Assembly: GCA_025934385.1 (NCBI GenBank)
Contig: JAICYE010000154.1
Location: 1-5,914, forward strand
Direction: 5' to 3'
Length of the DNA stretch: 5,914 nucleotides
Source: Acidimicrobiia bacterium
GTDB lineage: Bacteria; Actinomycetota; Acidimicrobiia; IMCC26256; BP-133
The position numbers and the translations under genes are program-made. Each line of letters begins with the position of its first letter. Within the stretch, counting starts at the first letter, position 1. Shown here piece after piece: positions 4,738 to 5,914 of this stretch. Under the pieces are notes generated by a model. That model was not told the origin of the DNA and did no database searches. It worked only from the letters and a program-made list of their open reading frames with translations.

Positions 4738-5914
4738 CGACCAATTATCTCCTCGGACAACTGCCGGAGGGTGGACGCCGGGAGTTCCCAGCTGCGGAGC
4801 CGTCGGAGAGAGGGCGATGGAGAAGCGGCGGCGATGCGGGCCCGGGCTTCGTTCTTCGTCATGCCGGCGCCGGCGCCGCGGGCGACGGCCAGCAGGGCGT
4901 CGCGCCAGGCGTTGGCGACCTTGGCGCCGGGGTGGAGGACGACGTGGCGGAGGACGGCTTCCGTCTCGTCGGCCCGGGGCCGGTCGTGGCGGGTGACGGC
5001 CACGACGGCGGGATCGCCGCCGGGGCCGGCGGGGACGGCGGCGATGTCGTAGGCCACGGCCAGCAGTGGCAACCGGAGGTCGTCGAGGTGACGGCGGGGG
5101 ACGACGAGGACGGCCCGCTCCGGTGCGGCCAGCAGAACCAGGCGCAGGGCGGCCGCACCGAAGTCGGGATCGGTGTTGACGACCGGCGTCCCCGGGAACG
5201 GGAACGGGCCGCGGCGGGCGGCGGTGGCCCAGGTGGCGGCCCGCCGGAAAAAGTCCGGCAGGGACAGGCTGTCGCGGCTCCAACCGTCCCCGACGAGGAC
5301 GAACGGGCCCTCGCCGGCGGCGGCCACGGCGGCGGTGGCGACGGCCTCGGGCAGGGGACGACCCGCAGCCTCCAAGGCGGCCGGACCGCGGCTGTAGATG
5401 CGGGCGCCCGTAGGACTTTTTTGGCGGGGCGGTTCACCGACGTGAGCGCCCTTGGCCGGACGACAGATGTACAGATCGCTGCGGGCGCCGATGGCTTCAG
5501 CGCCGTCGTAGCGGTTGAAGCCCGGCACGATCGCTTCGATCACGAGGTGCAGCTCGGCCAGCAGCGACTGCAGTTCGAGCGCCTTGCCGAGGTGGCGTTC
5601 CCCCGTCCCGAAACAGAGGACCAGCCGTTCGTGCCCGCTCCCTCGCAGCGCTTCCAGACCCCGCGCCAGGAACAGCCGCATTGCCTCGATGGTGTAGGGC
5701 GGATCGGTGAAGACGAGGTCGGCCGTGCCGGTGAGGCTCGGGGGCAGGGCGAGGCGGAGGTCGGCCCAGGCGGCGCTGAGCTCGAGACCGAGCCCCGCCG
5801 CCGAGCCGGTGAGGTGGTCGAGGATCCGCTCGTCGATGTCGACGACGGTGAGCTCGGCGCCGGCACCGGTGCAGCCGACGGCCAGCGACGTGAGGTCGTG
5901 GTCGCCGAGGCAGA
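4734..5914 (-). CDS. BpsA-like protein (bis-aminopropyl spermidine synthase family) with long C-terminal extension, 5' partial
   Basis: The frame is open to the window edge. The ATG at 5681 lies inside the conserved domain, so the true start is upstream; 392 residues are visible. Near the edge is GDHDLTSLA (3-11), then VVDIDERIL (23-31) and FTDPPYT (68-74), followed by LFLARGLEAL, IEAIVPGFNRY and SDLYICRP. This order matches the BpsA family (PF01861), which has a Rossmann/methyltransferase-like fold. Archaeal and Thermus BpsA transfer aminopropyl groups from decarboxylated S-adenosylmethionine to spermidine, giving branched polyamines, with GDDD and DPPY motifs in the active site. Here the first motif is GDHD, so the substrate or reaction may differ. 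The winged-helix N-terminus expected for the family would be outside the window. After about residue 152 come a linker and some 215 residues I do not recognise (VLVGDGW, VVNTDPDFGAAALRLVLLAA, AVLVVPRRH), which look like an alpha/beta domain. Location is probably cytoplasmic. It is coupled to the SPOR-like gene. Confidence 0.78.
   Translation of the reverse strand, partial: CLGDHDLTSLAVGCTGAGAELTVVDIDERILDHLTGSAAGLGLELSAAWADLRLALPPSLTGTADLVFTDPPYTIEAMRLFLARGLEALRGSGHERLVLCFGTGERHLGKALELQSLLAELHLVIEAIVPGFNRYDGAEAIGARSDLYICRPAKGAHVGEPPRQKSPTGARIYSRGPAALEAAGRPLPEAVATAAVAAAGEGPFVLVGDGWSRDSLSLPDFFRRAATWATAARRGPFPFPGTPVVNTDPDFGAAALRLVLLAAPERAVLVVPRRHLDDLRLPLLAVAYDIAAVPAGPGGDPAVVAVTRHDRPRADETEAVLRHVVLHPGAKVANAWRDALLAVARGAGAGMTKNEARARIAAASPSPSLRRLRSWELPASTLRQLSEEIIGR
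4749..4754 (-). promoter_or_regulatory. Shine-Dalgarno GAGGAG within the end of the BpsA-like gene
   Basis: Read on the minus strand, GAGGAG lies 11 bases before the ATG at 4737, inside the last codons of the upstream gene. With the ATGA overlap it supports both the chosen start and coupled translation with some independent initiation. Confidence 0.6.

Noticed and set aside
3878..4744. A 288-codon minus-strand frame over the secreted-protein gene and the SPOR-like gene
   Set aside because: It runs through the terminator hairpin, is antisense to a gene with a strong ribosome site, and has shadow composition.
4738..5283. N-terminal extension of the SPOR-like protein to 301 residues
   Set aside because: The extension is Arg/Pro-rich and lies in an alternative frame of the BpsA-like gene. 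A signal peptide and Shine-Dalgarno place the start at 4737.

Overview
This is a high-GC window (roughly 70% by eye) with strong G/C preference at third codon positions, secreted and membrane-anchored proteins with P/A-rich linkers, ATGA-coupled genes and a GlxA-type regulator. This looks like an actinobacterial chromosome. An acidimicrobial-type lineage is my guess from the style of the binding protein, not something the sequence proves. I see no mobile elements, CRISPR arrays, tRNA or rRNA genes.

Layout. (1) 1-2702, + strand: the 3' part of a gene for an extracytoplasmic type-1 periplasmic-binding-fold protein (ABC substrate-binding, branched-chain amino acid type). It is coupled by an ATGA overlap to a signal-peptide, PPC-like beta domain, proline-rich linker, C-terminal membrane-anchor protein. 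(2) 2722-3660, - strand: a GlxA-like regulator (DJ-1/PfpI domain plus AraC-type HTH), convergent with the first pair. (3) 3788-4276, + strand: a small secreted four-cysteine protein of unknown function, divergent from the regulator. A perfect hairpin abuts its Shine-Dalgarno. (4) 4277-4377: a short convergent intergenic region with a very long GC hairpin, a likely bidirectional terminator, and a second small hairpin. (5) 4378-5914, - strand: a two-gene unit in which a BpsA-like protein (bis-aminopropyl spermidine synthase family, entering from beyond the right edge) is ATGA-coupled to a small secreted SPOR-like protein.

How the genes may work together. The first pair probably acts at the cell surface: a ligand-binding protein and a membrane-tethered partner, with no transporter permease or ATPase visible here. 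The regulator and the small secreted protein share a 127-bp divergent promoter region, so direct control of one by the other is a reasonable hypothesis. The BpsA-like gene suggests branched polyamine metabolism or a related alkyl/methyl-transfer reaction. It carries an unrecognised C-terminal extension of about 215 residues, and its link with an exported SPOR-like protein is unexplained.

The most unusual items are the extended BpsA-like protein with a GDHD motif in place of GDDD, its coupling to an exported SPOR-like protein, and the uncharacterised surface pair at the left end. I do not see a clearly new defence or mobile system.
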